From NCBI GenBank assembly GCA_023416655.1, contig JAEZHK010000088.1:1-43072 (forward strand): DNA of 43,072 bases. The letters are read 5' to 3'. The notes under the pieces are model-generated. The model was not told the DNA's origin. It worked only from the letters and a program-made list of their open reading frames with translations, and searched no databases. Positions 16,918 to 25,123 of this stretch are shown in pieces (within the stretch, counting starts at the first letter, position 1; the number at the start of each line of letters is the position of its first letter). Origin of the DNA: Bacillota bacterium. Lineage in GTDB: Bacteria; Bacillota; Clostridia; Christensenellales; Aristaeellaceae. The position numbers and the translations under genes are program-made.

Positions 16918-18352
16918 CATCCTGCTCAAGAATGCTGTGATTATCACCATGAACGGCCTGCGAGAGATCATTCGCGGGGGATACATCGCGGTTCGCGGCA
17001 CAGACATTGTCGCCGTCGGTGCGGGTGATGATGCGCCTGAAAGCGCTGGAAAGGTGATCGACTGCAAAGGCGGAATCGTTATTCCGGGGCTGATCAACTG
17101 CCATTCCCATGCAGGGCACAGCGTGATGGGAAAGCTCAACACCGACACCCTGGAGGACTGGTGGTCGATGTTGATCGCCGTTTACGAAAATTACGCCACC
17201 AAGGATTTTTGGAATCTGGACGGGCGGTTGCATGCCTGCCAGACCATCCGAAAGGGCATCACCACCACCGCCAATGTCATGGGCAGTACCCCGATGGGCG
17301 ACGAGCCGGATTTTCCCGAGAGCCACGCCCGTGGATTTGCCTCTGTCGGCGCGCGCGAGGCGATCGGGGTGGGAATTCCCTATGGGCCGTATCCCAAATC
17401 CTACACGCGTCCCATGGACGGGAAAATGGCGAAAAAATGCGCAACCTACGATGACATGCTTGCGGGAACCGAGGAGGCCATTCGCCGCATTCACATGAAA
17501 AATGGCGGTTTGACCCGCGTCATGGTGACGCCGCATCAACAGTTGATGGAACATGAACCGGGTGTCCATGGGGAGCGCACCTTGTTGTCCCTGACAAAAG
17601 GAGAAATCGCGCTCAACGCTCGGATTCGGGCGTTGGCGCGCAAATACGGAACGCGGATCTATACCGACACCTATGGCGGTTGGGTACTGACGGCCTATCT
17701 CGACAAGGAGAACATGCTCCTTGGCCCGGATACCCTCATCGGAATGGAGCATGTCATGGCTACCGGATACGATGAGGTGGACATTCTTGCCAAAACCGGC
17801 AGCAATGTCTATTACACCGCCGAGGGATATTACAAGCGCGTACCCATCTGCGCCCTGATCGAGGCCGGGGTCAACGTGGCCATCACGACAAACGCCTGTG
17901 CGCCGCGCACCACCCTAGATCTGCTGGAAAGCTTGCGCCGGGCGATTCTGGCGGAGCAGATTTTTGCCGACAGCACGGCATTTTTCCAATCGGCCAAGGC
18001 GCTGGAAACGGTGACCATCGACGCGGCCAAGGCACTGGGCTGGGATGATGAAATCGGCTCCATCGAGATAGGGAAAAAGGCTGATATCGCGGTGCTTGAC
18101 GCGGCGAATGGTTGGATTTCGCCGGGCGTATCGCCGGTTCAGCGAGTGGTCTATGACGCGACAGGTGGCGACTTTGCTCATGTTTTGGTCAATGGACGTA
18201 TGATTATGCATGATCGGATGATTGTAACCGCCAACGAGAGCGATATAATGCGTGAGGCGGAAGAGACCCACGCACGGATCGTGCGCGATATTGGGCTGGA
18301 TTCGGCGATCAACCAACCAGTTTTCGGCAAAATCCGAATCCTGTCGATATAG
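16910..18352 (+). CDS. Amidohydrolase-family protein with HxH motif, module A
   Basis: 480 residues from the ATG at 16910 (MVDILLKNAVIITMNG), with GGGGGTG nine bases upstream. An ATG at 16892 in frame is an alternative. Belongs to the same amidohydrolase branch as its neighbour but keeps the metal motif: PGLINCHSHAG with His65 and His67, and His281 in GMEH. Two other ligand regions are unusual: the family's H-x-x-E element reads Asp253-x-x-Gly (YTDTYGG), and the C-terminal metal aspartate is replaced by Asn328 (TTNACAPRT). The homologue at 27248 has the same changes, so they are a property of the subfamily and not damage. Such enzymes remove amino, halide or other groups from ring compounds, or open rings. 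The exact reaction is unknown. The gene ends in a strong hairpin. Confidence 0.87.
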   Translation: MVDILLKNAVIITMNGLREIIRGGYIAVRGTDIVAVGAGDDAPESAGKVIDCKGGIVIPGLINCHSHAGHSVMGKLNTDTLEDWWSMLIAVYENYATKDFWNLDGRLHACQTIRKGITTTANVMGSTPMGDEPDFPESHARGFASVGAREAIGVGIPYGPYPKSYTRPMDGKMAKKCATYDDMLAGTEEAIRRIHMKNGGLTRVMVTPHQQLMEHEPGVHGERTLLSLTKGEIALNARIRALARKYGTRIYTDTYGGWVLTAYLDKENMLLGPDTLIGMEHVMATGYDEVDILAKTGSNVYYTAEGYYKRVPICALIEAGVNVAITTNACAPRTTLDLLESLRRAILAEQIFADSTAFFQSAKALETVTIDAAKALGWDDEIGSIEIGKKADIAVLDAANGWISPGVSPVQRVVYDATGGDFAHVLVNGRMIMHDRMIVTANESDIMREAEETHARIVRDIGLDSAINQPVFGKIRILSI

Positions 18353-18365
18353 CATCGACTGCATA

Positions 18366-18398
18366 GGCGGCATCTTGGCGCCCGGGCAAGATGCCGCC
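18366..18398 (+). terminator. Hairpin ending module A
   Basis: A perfect 12-bp inverted repeat, GGCGGCATCTTG (18366-18377) / CAAGATGCCGCC (18387-18398), 14 bases after the stop. No T run follows, so it may be a 3'-stabilising or weakly terminating structure. Confidence 0.6.
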
Positions 18399-18478
18399 AA
18401 GTGATTTGTGTCGGCGATCCACTTATGCTGGTGTTTAGTGTTGAAACATTTATTCAGTAAAAAAGATCGGGCGAGCTC

Positions 18479-18507
18479 TTGACAAATCCAATTCCGGACA
18501 TTATAAT
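18479..18507 (+). promoter_or_regulatory. Perfect consensus sigma-A promoter of module B
   Basis: TTGACA (18479-18484), 17-base spacer, TATAAT (18502-18507). It lies about 130 bases before the ATG at 18636, giving an AT-rich leader of roughly 120 bases. TTCAGTAAA half-sites flank it: one about 25 bases upstream (near 18453-18461) and one in the leader (TTCAGTAAACACC near 18606-18618), suitable for LacI repression. Confidence 0.88.
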
Positions 18508-18635
18508 CAATACTGAACCCAAGATATATTATAAAAATTATTAAATTAACGACCGAGTTTTATGTATTTTCTACATTATGCCAGGTGCAAATTATTTAAA
18601 ATAAATTCAGTAAACACCGCACAAGGAGAACCGTG

Positions 18636-19604
18636 ATGCTGAAGATCGGGATGGTCAGTCGCTGGAACCCTTTCCATGCCGACGAGTTTGTGCGGGGTGT
18701 GAACGCCAACCCGGCAGCCGAGGTGTCTTGGGTGTGGGACGAGGACGAGGACCAAGGCCGTGCCTGGGCGCAGAGGCTGGGCGTGGTCCATTATATCAGA
18801 CTGGACGGGGCGCTTGCAGAGGGCGGCGCCGATGGTGTGGTTTTGAATTGCCATCCCGAGCGAATGGCTCCGCAAGCTGCGATGGCCGCGGCGCACGGCC
18901 ATCACATTCTGATGGACAAAATCGTTGCCGTAGGCGAAGCACAGCGCCGGACGCTAAAGGCATCTTTTGCCGGCAAGGATTTGTGCGTTGCCACCGCCTT
19001 TGCCCTGTTGCACAGGTCCAACTTTCAAACGGCCAAGGGCATCATTGAAAGCGGCGCGCTGGGGCGCGTCAGCATGGTGCGCATACGGGAGGCCCACGAC
19101 GGCCTGAGTGCCGGACGCCTGCCCGCTCACTTCACGCGGGACGTGCCCGGCGGGATCTTCAGCGACATGGGCTTTCACGCGCTGTACGCCATCCCCTGGC
19201 TGCTGGGCGAAGCACCGGAATGGGTGAGCGCTACCGCGGCCGATTTTTGCGGTACGGGTTGTATTGACAGCGGTGCATACCAAATGCGTTTCCCGGGAGG
19301 TGCGGTTGGCTGCGCGGAGGCCAGCTACGCCAGCGCAGGAAGTCCTTTCTCGCTGGAAGTATATGGGCAGGATGGCTGCCTGCTGATTGGCGGACCGAAC
19401 AAAGCCATTGTTCAAAGCCGAGACGGAGGCTGGCTGCCGATATCTGCGCTGCCGGAAAAACCCTTGCCCGAGGATGACTGGATCGAGGCGATCTTAACCA
19501 GTCGCCCGCCCGAGTACGGCCTGCAAGACGGTTTGCTGCTCTCCCACCGGTTCGAGGCGCTATGCCGGTCGCTGGATACCGGACTGCCGTCGCCCATGAT
19601 CTGA
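18636..19604 (+). CDS. Gfo/Idh/MocA-type oxidoreductase, module B
   Basis: 322 residues from the ATG at 18636 (AAGGAG seven bases upstream). The overall layout fits the NAD(P)-dependent Gfo/Idh/MocA family: an N-terminal nucleotide-binding part (LKIGMVSRWNPFHA) and a C-terminal substrate domain with GGIFSDMGFHALY, where the G-(x)-D-x-x-x-H pattern holds the catalytic Asp/His. The dinucleotide loop lacks the normal G-x-G-x-x-G, and the E-K-P motif is reduced to DK (LMDKIVA), so cofactor binding may be altered. Members oxidise or epimerise sugar and inositol derivatives. As first gene of the operon after a consensus promoter, it precedes the transporter genes, which suggests the imported compound is its substrate. 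Confidence 0.8.
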   Translation: MLKIGMVSRWNPFHADEFVRGVNANPAAEVSWVWDEDEDQGRAWAQRLGVVHYIRLDGALAEGGADGVVLNCHPERMAPQAAMAAAHGHHILMDKIVAVGEAQRRTLKASFAGKDLCVATAFALLHRSNFQTAKGIIESGALGRVSMVRIREAHDGLSAGRLPAHFTRDVPGGIFSDMGFHALYAIPWLLGEAPEWVSATAADFCGTGCIDSGAYQMRFPGGAVGCAEASYASAGSPFSLEVYGQDGCLLIGGPNKAIVQSRDGGWLPISALPEKPLPEDDWIEAILTSRPPEYGLQDGLLLSHRFEALCRSLDTGLPSPMI

Positions 19605-19681
19605 AAGGCATGAGACACCGTTATCAACCGCGCGGTGCGCGGAGAATCTGGAAGATCAATTGGAAAAGAGGAGTGTGGATC

Positions 19682-20944
19682 ATGAGGAAGAGTTTATCAA
19701 TGGTTCTGGCGGTCCTGATGGTGCTGTCCCTGTTGATGGTCTCCGGGGGAGGCGCGATGGCCAGCGGCGAAAGCGTGTGCCTGAAGTTCTACTTGTGGGA
19801 CCAGAACATGCTCGATGGCGTTGTGCGCCGTCAGGCCTTGGTGACCGCGGCGAATCCGAACATCACCTTTGAGAACACTGTGTTGCCCTGGGGCGACTAT
19901 TGGACCAAATTGCAAACTTCGCTGCCCTCGTCCGAAGGACCCGACATGTTCCAGTGCGAAGCCAACCACACCAGTGAATACGGTTCGCTGGGCTTCATCG
20001 AGCCGCTGAACGGCTACATCCAGCGCGACAGCTTCGACATGAGCGTATACACCGAAGGCTCCAAGAAGCTGTTCACGAACACCGAGGGTGTGGTATACGG
20101 CATCCCTCTGAACTACGACAACGCTGGCTTGTACTACAACAAAACGCTGTTTGACGAGGCGGGTCTCGAGTACCCCAAGGATGGCATGAGCTTCGCGGAG
20201 TTCCGCGATCTGGCCAATAAGCTGACCAAGCGCGATGGCGAGACCGTGACCCAGTGGGGCGCCGTGGCCGGGCCTTGGCCGCAGAACGCCGTGTACGGCC
20301 TTATCCTGGGCAATGGCGTGTACCCGTACGGCGAGGACTGCCAGTCCAGCAACTTCACCGATCCGCGCTTCAAGGAGACCATGCAGTTCCTGTATGACAT
20401 GACCTTCGTGGACAAGGTGATGCCCGACGGCGCGGAGCAGGTGAGCATTCCGGGGAATCAGATGTTCATGAACAACATGCTGGCCATGTACATCGCCGGC
20501 CCCTCCAACCTCAAGGAGTTCAGCGAGACAATGGGCGACACGTTTGACATCGCCGTTCCTCCTATGAACAAGAAACAGGCCATCAGCATCATGGGCATGG
20601 ACCTCTGCATTTCCGCCAACACCAAGTACAAGGAGGCGGCTTGGGAGACTCTGAAGGTGTTCGGCAGCGAGGAGGCTGCCGCTATCGAGGCGGAGATGAT
20701 GTGCCCCGGCTTCACGAGCGGTAAAAGCGTGTGGGAGGCTAACTATCCGGACTACCACATGTACGCCTTCACCGCAGCCGCAGAGTTGGGCCAGGCTGTG
20801 ATCCCGAAGTACAAGATGGGCACCGTCGACAACTACTTCCAGGAGATGCTGTCCACCGTGTTCTCCAATGAAAAGTCAGTGGACGACGCGTTGTCTGAGA
20901 CTGACGCGAAGATTAAGGCCGTATTCGACGAATTGAAGAAGTAA
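19682..20944 (+). CDS. ABC transporter solute-binding protein (family 1), module B
   Basis: 420 residues from the ATG at 19682, with AGGAG upstream. Signal peptide MRKSLSMVLAVLMVLSLLMV followed by GGGAMAS, without a lipobox. The mature protein carries LKFYLWDQN, SEGPDMFQCE and YGIPLNYDNAGLYYNKTLFD, the same blocks as the module A binding protein, so the two are paralogous. It captures a sugar-like ligand. A hairpin follows the gene, as in module A. Confidence 0.93.
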   Translation: MRKSLSMVLAVLMVLSLLMVSGGGAMASGESVCLKFYLWDQNMLDGVVRRQALVTAANPNITFENTVLPWGDYWTKLQTSLPSSEGPDMFQCEANHTSEYGSLGFIEPLNGYIQRDSFDMSVYTEGSKKLFTNTEGVVYGIPLNYDNAGLYYNKTLFDEAGLEYPKDGMSFAEFRDLANKLTKRDGETVTQWGAVAGPWPQNAVYGLILGNGVYPYGEDCQSSNFTDPRFKETMQFLYDMTFVDKVMPDGAEQVSIPGNQMFMNNMLAMYIAGPSNLKEFSETMGDTFDIAVPPMNKKQAISIMGMDLCISANTKYKEAAWETLKVFGSEEAAAIEAEMMCPGFTSGKSVWEANYPDYHMYAFTAAAELGQAVIPKYKMGTVDNYFQEMLSTVFSNEKSVDDALSETDAKIKAVFDELKK

Positions 20945-20958
20945 CCTTCACGCATCGC

Positions 20959-20996
20959 GCAGCGCGGCGACCGGCGCAAGTCCTTCGCCGCGCTGC
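20959..20996 (+). terminator. Intercistronic hairpin between binding protein and permease, module B
   Basis: GCAGCGCGGCG (20959-20969) / CGCCGCGCTGC (20986-20996), a perfect 11-bp stem, followed by TTCA. It holds the same position as the hairpin at 12736 in module A. Confidence 0.6.
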
Positions 20997-21042
20997 TTCA
21001 GGTAGTCGGATCAGTGTAGCGAGAGAGATTGGGAGGTAGGCC

Positions 21043-21978
21043 ATGGCGATGATCTCGACGAAAGTTGGGCCAGGGCGAATCGGCCCCGAAACGCTCAAGC
21101 GTTGGGGGTACAGCTACCTGTTTATCATACCAGCCCTCGTGGGTGCCTTTTTCTTTGGCTTTTTCCCCTTGTTGCGCTCCATCGGCATGGCCTTCACCCA
21201 GTGGAACGGCATGACCTCTCCTATTCCGGTGGGGCTGGACAACTTTTTCAGGCTGTTTCGGGACGAGAAATTCTTCTATGAGTTGCGCAACACGTTTGTG
21301 TTCGCCTTTGTCTCGGTGCCGGTGTCGATGCTGCTCAGCGTAATGCTGGCCAACGCCCTCAACGCCCAGCGCGGGCCTATGGGGGCAATGCGGGTGATCT
21401 ACTACCTGCCCGCAGTGACCATGCCGGTGGCCATCGCTGCGGTGTGGCGCTGGATGCTGAACGACCGAGCGGGCCTAGTCAATTCCGTGCTGAAAGTATT
21501 CGGGATCAAGGGGCCGCCCTGGATCAGCAGCCCGGATTGGATCCTGACAAGCCTGATCATCGTGACGGTCTGGTGCGGGCTCGGTTACAACATGATCGTG
21601 TTGCTGGCCAGCCTGAAGAACATTCCTGCGACCTATCACGAGGCCGCGCAGATCGACGGCGCGAGCAAACCGCGGGAGTTTTTCTCCATCACACTGCCGC
21701 TGTTAACGCCCACCATCTTCTTCCTGCTCATTACCTCGCTCATCGGCGCATTCAAGGCCTTTGACATTGTCTACATGTTCAACGGCATCGGGAACGAGAT
21801 GCCAGTGGGTCTTGTGAACGCCAGCCGCACGATGGTCTTTGGGATCTTCCAGAACGGCTTCAAGTTCATGGAAATGGGCTACGCCACCGCCGAAGCAGCA
21901 TGCTTGCTCTTGATTATCCTATTAATCACGGCGGTACAGTTTGTGGGAGAAAAGCGCTGGGTGAACTACGACATCTAA
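21043..21978 (+). CDS. ABC sugar transporter permease, MalF/UgpA type, module B
   Basis: 311 residues, six membrane segments beginning near residue 25 (YLFIIPALVGAFFFGFFPLL). EAA loop: TYHEAAQIDGASKPREFFSI near residue 200. GGGAGG lies before the ATG. Paralogue of the gene at 12802. It pairs with the following permease; no ATPase gene is nearby. Confidence 0.94.
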   Translation: MAMISTKVGPGRIGPETLKRWGYSYLFIIPALVGAFFFGFFPLLRSIGMAFTQWNGMTSPIPVGLDNFFRLFRDEKFFYELRNTFVFAFVSVPVSMLLSVMLANALNAQRGPMGAMRVIYYLPAVTMPVAIAAVWRWMLNDRAGLVNSVLKVFGIKGPPWISSPDWILTSLIIVTVWCGLGYNMIVLLASLKNIPATYHEAAQIDGASKPREFFSITLPLLTPTIFFLLITSLIGAFKAFDIVYMFNGIGNEMPVGLVNASRTMVFGIFQNGFKFMEMGYATAEAACLLLIILLITAVQFVGEKRWVNYDI

Positions 21979-21992
21979 GGGGGAAAGCGTTG

Positions 21993-22829
21993 ATGCCGCT
22001 GAAAAGAAAACGGATGATGCCGGGCTTAGCGATCACGTGGCTTCTGCTGCTGACCGGCGCAGCGCTGATGCTGCTTCCCTACGTGTGGATGGTCTGTTCC
22101 TCCTCTAAAGCGTATGGAGAGTTACTGCGCCTGCCGTTTCAGTTCCTGCCCAAGCGCTGGAGCCTGGACAACTACTGGGAAGTCCTGAAAGGGATGAACT
22201 TTGGCCGGTACTACATCAACACAATCTTCACCGCAGTGACCACCGTGGTGGGCCAGTTGTTCTTTAACTCGCTGGCGGCCTATGCGTTCGCATGCTTGGA
22301 CTTCCCAGGCCGCAAAAAGATCTTTGGTGTTCTTTTAAGCCTGCTGATGATTCCGCCGCAGATGACTCTGGTGACGAATTTTACGTTTCTATCAGGCATC
22401 GGCTGGACAAATCACTATATCGTGCTGATCGTCCCCGGCCTCATCAGCGTGTACGGCATCTTCTTCATGCGGCAGTTCTTCATGGGCACTCCCCGGGAGC
22501 TGCTGGAGTCGGCTTACATCGACGGCGCAGGCCACTTCCGCATCTACTGGCAGATGGTGCTGCCGCTGAGCCGGAACGCACTGGTGGCCTACGGCATCTT
22601 CGCCTTGTTAGGTCAGTGGAACGAGCTGCTGTGGCCGCTCACCATGACGAGCAGCGACGGTGTGCGGGTTCTTTCGCTGGCCATCGCCGCTCTGCAGGGC
22701 CAGAATACGACCAAGTTCCAGCTCATCATGGCCGCCAGCGTGCTGAGCACCGCGCCGATGATTCTGGTGTTCATCCTGGGCCAGAAATCCCTGATCGAGG
22801 GCATCGCCATCACCGGTCTGAAGGCATGA
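21993..22829 (+). CDS. ABC sugar transporter permease, MalG/UgpE type, module B
   Basis: 278 residues from the ATG at 21993 (MPLKRKRMMPG). A TTG directly before it is in frame, but the AAGGGGGA site at 21978 suits the ATG. Six membrane segments; EAA loop LLESAYIDGAGHFRIYWQMV near residue 180. It is 14 bases after the partner permease and 40 bases before the isomerase gene, so it belongs to the same transcript. Confidence 0.94.
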   Translation: MPLKRKRMMPGLAITWLLLLTGAALMLLPYVWMVCSSSKAYGELLRLPFQFLPKRWSLDNYWEVLKGMNFGRYYINTIFTAVTTVVGQLFFNSLAAYAFACLDFPGRKKIFGVLLSLLMIPPQMTLVTNFTFLSGIGWTNHYIVLIVPGLISVYGIFFMRQFFMGTPRELLESAYIDGAGHFRIYWQMVLPLSRNALVAYGIFALLGQWNELLWPLTMTSSDGVRVLSLAIAALQGQNTTKFQLIMAASVLSTAPMILVFILGQKSLIEGIAITGLKA

Positions 22830-22869
22830 GGCGGACGCGCCATATTACCGCATAAGGGAAGGATTCCAA

Positions 22870-23892
22870 ATGAAGCTTGGCATCGAATTCAATCACGGGT
22901 TTATGCTGGAAGACGACACATTGGAGACCGTGTTCCGCCGGGCTAAAGCCATCGGCGCGCAGGGCGGGCAATTTAAAAACCCAATGTATCTCTCCAAGAC
23001 GCTGGACACGGTCGAGTTACGGGAAGTAAAAGCCATGGCCGACGAGATCGGCGTTTATATCGCGCTGGGCCTGGGGCGCATCAACCCCTACAATACCTCT
23101 GAGGCGTCCAGCGTGTGGCAACTGGGTGGCGGTAGCTACAAGCGGGGCTGTGAGAGGATCATCGAGGCGGCGGCCTCCATCGGCTGCCATGATCTGGTGT
23201 CCCAAACGGGCGGCTGGCGCGGTTATACCCTCCCGCAGCCCTTCAACACCGACCGCTTCCGCGAGGACGTCTCCTGGGATGATCAACTGGAGGCCACCGC
23301 GAAGTTCCTGAAGGCGCTCTCTCCGGCGCTCAGGGCGTGCGGCTCCACCATTTCCGTGGAGACGCACGAGGAGATTACCTCGCACGAGGTGCTGGCGCTG
23401 ATCGAACGCGTGGGCGCCGACGTGGTGAGTGCCACCCTGGACACCGGCAACGCCGTCGCCCGAGGCGAGGATCCGGTGGCTGCGGCCCGCCGCCTGGGGC
23501 CGCATATTCGGCAGCTGCATGTAAAGGATGTGCTGCTTTTCAAAACTGAAAAAGGATTCCTTCGCAACGTGCGTCCCGCTGGCGACGGCGTGATTGATTT
23601 CGCTGCGATCGCCGCTATTCTCCGCGAAAAGAGTCCCGATGCCCTGTGGAACATCGAGGATCACATGGGGGAGATGTTCATCGAGTACAAGGATGCGTTC
23701 TGGCGCTCCATGCACCCCGACCTGAGCGAGGACGAGGTGTCCGAGCTGGAGCGGATGGCCGTTGCCAGCGCCGGAAAAATTGCCTCGGGCGCCATCACCG
23801 CGCCGGAGGAGTACGAAAAGATCTCCTTCGATCGGCTGTGTATGGGCCGGATAGAAACGGCGATAAAGCACCTGCGGCCCATCCTATGCTGA
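22870..23892 (+). CDS. Sugar phosphate isomerase/epimerase-like TIM-barrel protein, module B
   Basis: 340 residues. Xylose-isomerase-like TIM barrel with the usual metal residues in order: Glu in SVETHEE, Asp/Asn in ATLDTGN, His in RQLHVKD and Glu in WNIEDH. Such proteins interconvert keto- and aldoses, epimerise at C3 or dehydrate keto-inositols. It is longer than the usual 260-290, with a C-terminal extension of about 60 residues (from DLSEDEVSELER). It follows the permeases and ends 6 bases before the convergent LacI gene. A second, shorter relative is at 25124. Confidence 0.85.
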   Translation: MKLGIEFNHGFMLEDDTLETVFRRAKAIGAQGGQFKNPMYLSKTLDTVELREVKAMADEIGVYIALGLGRINPYNTSEASSVWQLGGGSYKRGCERIIEAAASIGCHDLVSQTGGWRGYTLPQPFNTDRFREDVSWDDQLEATAKFLKALSPALRACGSTISVETHEEITSHEVLALIERVGADVVSATLDTGNAVARGEDPVAAARRLGPHIRQLHVKDVLLFKTEKGFLRNVRPAGDGVIDFAAIAAILREKSPDALWNIEDHMGEMFIEYKDAFWRSMHPDLSEDEVSELERMAVASAGKIASGAITAPEEYEKISFDRLCMGRIETAIKHLRPILC

Positions 23893-23898
23893 GGCGCG

Positions 23899-24939
23899 TC
23901 AGACCGGTCCGTCGGCCTCCCCCGTCCTCAGCGTCGAGGCTCGGGGGATCAGGCGGACCGGCAGGTGGATGCGTTGGGTGGGCGAGGTATTTCCCTGTAT
24001 GCGCGACAGCAATAACCCGACGGCCACCTTGCCCATGTCAGTAAGCGGCAGATCGATGGTGGTGAGGGGCGGCGAAGTATACGCCGACATGGCGTTGTTG
24101 GAAGTGCCCATGATGGCCACATCGTTTGGGATGGACAGCCTCAGGGACTGAACCGCCCCGATCGCCGTGACGGACATTAGATCGCTGGCGTAGTAGATTG
24201 CCCGCGGGCGGTTGGGCGAGGAGAGCATCTCCACGGTCTTCTGGTAGCAGATGGATTGTTTCCAATTGTCGATGAGCACGGTGTGCTCGGGCCTGAGCGA
24301 ACCTCCCGCGGCGGTGACCGCGTGCTTGAAGGAGACCAGCGTCTGCTCCTGCAGCGGGTCGTCGCCGTCTCCATAGAAGAAGCCGAAGCTGCGGTAACCC
24401 TGCGCCAGCAAATGCTCCGCGGCCAGCGCGCCAACCTGATAGTGGTCGTAGCCGACGGAATCCAACCCTTCAATGTGGGCGTCGATGCCGACGATGTGCT
24501 CGACTAGGTTGGCGAGCCGACTGTAGTCCTCGCTCAGCAGGCTGTGCATGGCGATGAAGCCGTTGAGCGGGTTTGGAATCCTGGCAATGGCATCCGGTAG
24601 GTCTATGCCGTTGGCCACCCGGAAGAAGGTGAGCGCCTGACCGTTTTGCTTCAGCGCCTCCTCAATGCCCTGAAGGATCGAGAGAAAGGAAGGGTCGCCG
24701 ATGCCCTCCACCGTGATGTTCAGCACGCTGCCGATGGCGTAGACGCCCGGGGCGGGCGGCGCGGCTTCCTTGATCTGCGGCTTTCGGTTGGCCGGGAGAT
24801 ACCCTAGCTCGTTGATGGCTTCCCAGACCCGGTTGCGCGTTTTCTCCTGAACGGCAAAGCCCTTGTCGCCGTTTAAAATTCGGGAAACCGTGGTGGCGGA
24901 GACGCCGGCCCGGGTTGCGACATCGCGAATGTTTGCCAT
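23899..24939 (-). CDS. LacI-family transcriptional regulator (EbgR-like), module B
   Basis: 346 residues from the ATG at 24939 (MANIRDVATRAG). The upstream ATG at 24948 directly touches AAAGG and cannot use it, whereas the same site is 8 bases from 24939. Helix-turn-helix IRDVATRAGVSATTVSRILNGD, then an effector domain paralogous to the LacI at 14519. Its gene is convergent with the isomerase and divergent from the second TIM-barrel gene. The leader contains GTTTACTGA near 24970, downstream of its own probable promoter, which suggests autorepression. Confidence 0.93.
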   Translation of the reverse strand: MANIRDVATRAGVSATTVSRILNGDKGFAVQEKTRNRVWEAINELGYLPANRKPQIKEAAPPAPGVYAIGSVLNITVEGIGDPSFLSILQGIEEALKQNGQALTFFRVANGIDLPDAIARIPNPLNGFIAMHSLLSEDYSRLANLVEHIVGIDAHIEGLDSVGYDHYQVGALAAEHLLAQGYRSFGFFYGDGDDPLQEQTLVSFKHAVTAAGGSLRPEHTVLIDNWKQSICYQKTVEMLSSPNRPRAIYYASDLMSVTAIGAVQSLRLSIPNDVAIMGTSNNAMSAYTSPPLTTIDLPLTDMGKVAVGLLLSRIQGNTSPTQRIHLPVRLIPRASTLRTGEADGPV

Positions 24940-24948
24940 TTTCTCCAT

Positions 24949-25123
24949 CCTTTCGGAGGGCCGGATTCAAGTGTTTACTGATTTGTTGCACCTGCATTTC
25001 CCCCGAATTGTGATTATTATAACCGATTTTCTGGGCTTCCGCAATGGAATTCTCCTCGTTGCAAGAGGGCTGCCCGCTCTGGATTTTTGTTTACTAAATA
25101 GGATGCCGTTTGGAGGGTTTGGA
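24949..25123. promoter_or_regulatory. Divergent control region of module B
   Basis: Minus-strand promoter for lacI: TATAAT (25014-25019 region read on the minus strand) with TTGCGG 17 bases upstream. GTTTACTGAT at about 24972 and GTTTACTAAAT at about 25089 are same-orientation candidate LacI half-sites. I see no clear plus-strand -35/-10 pair. Confidence 0.5.
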
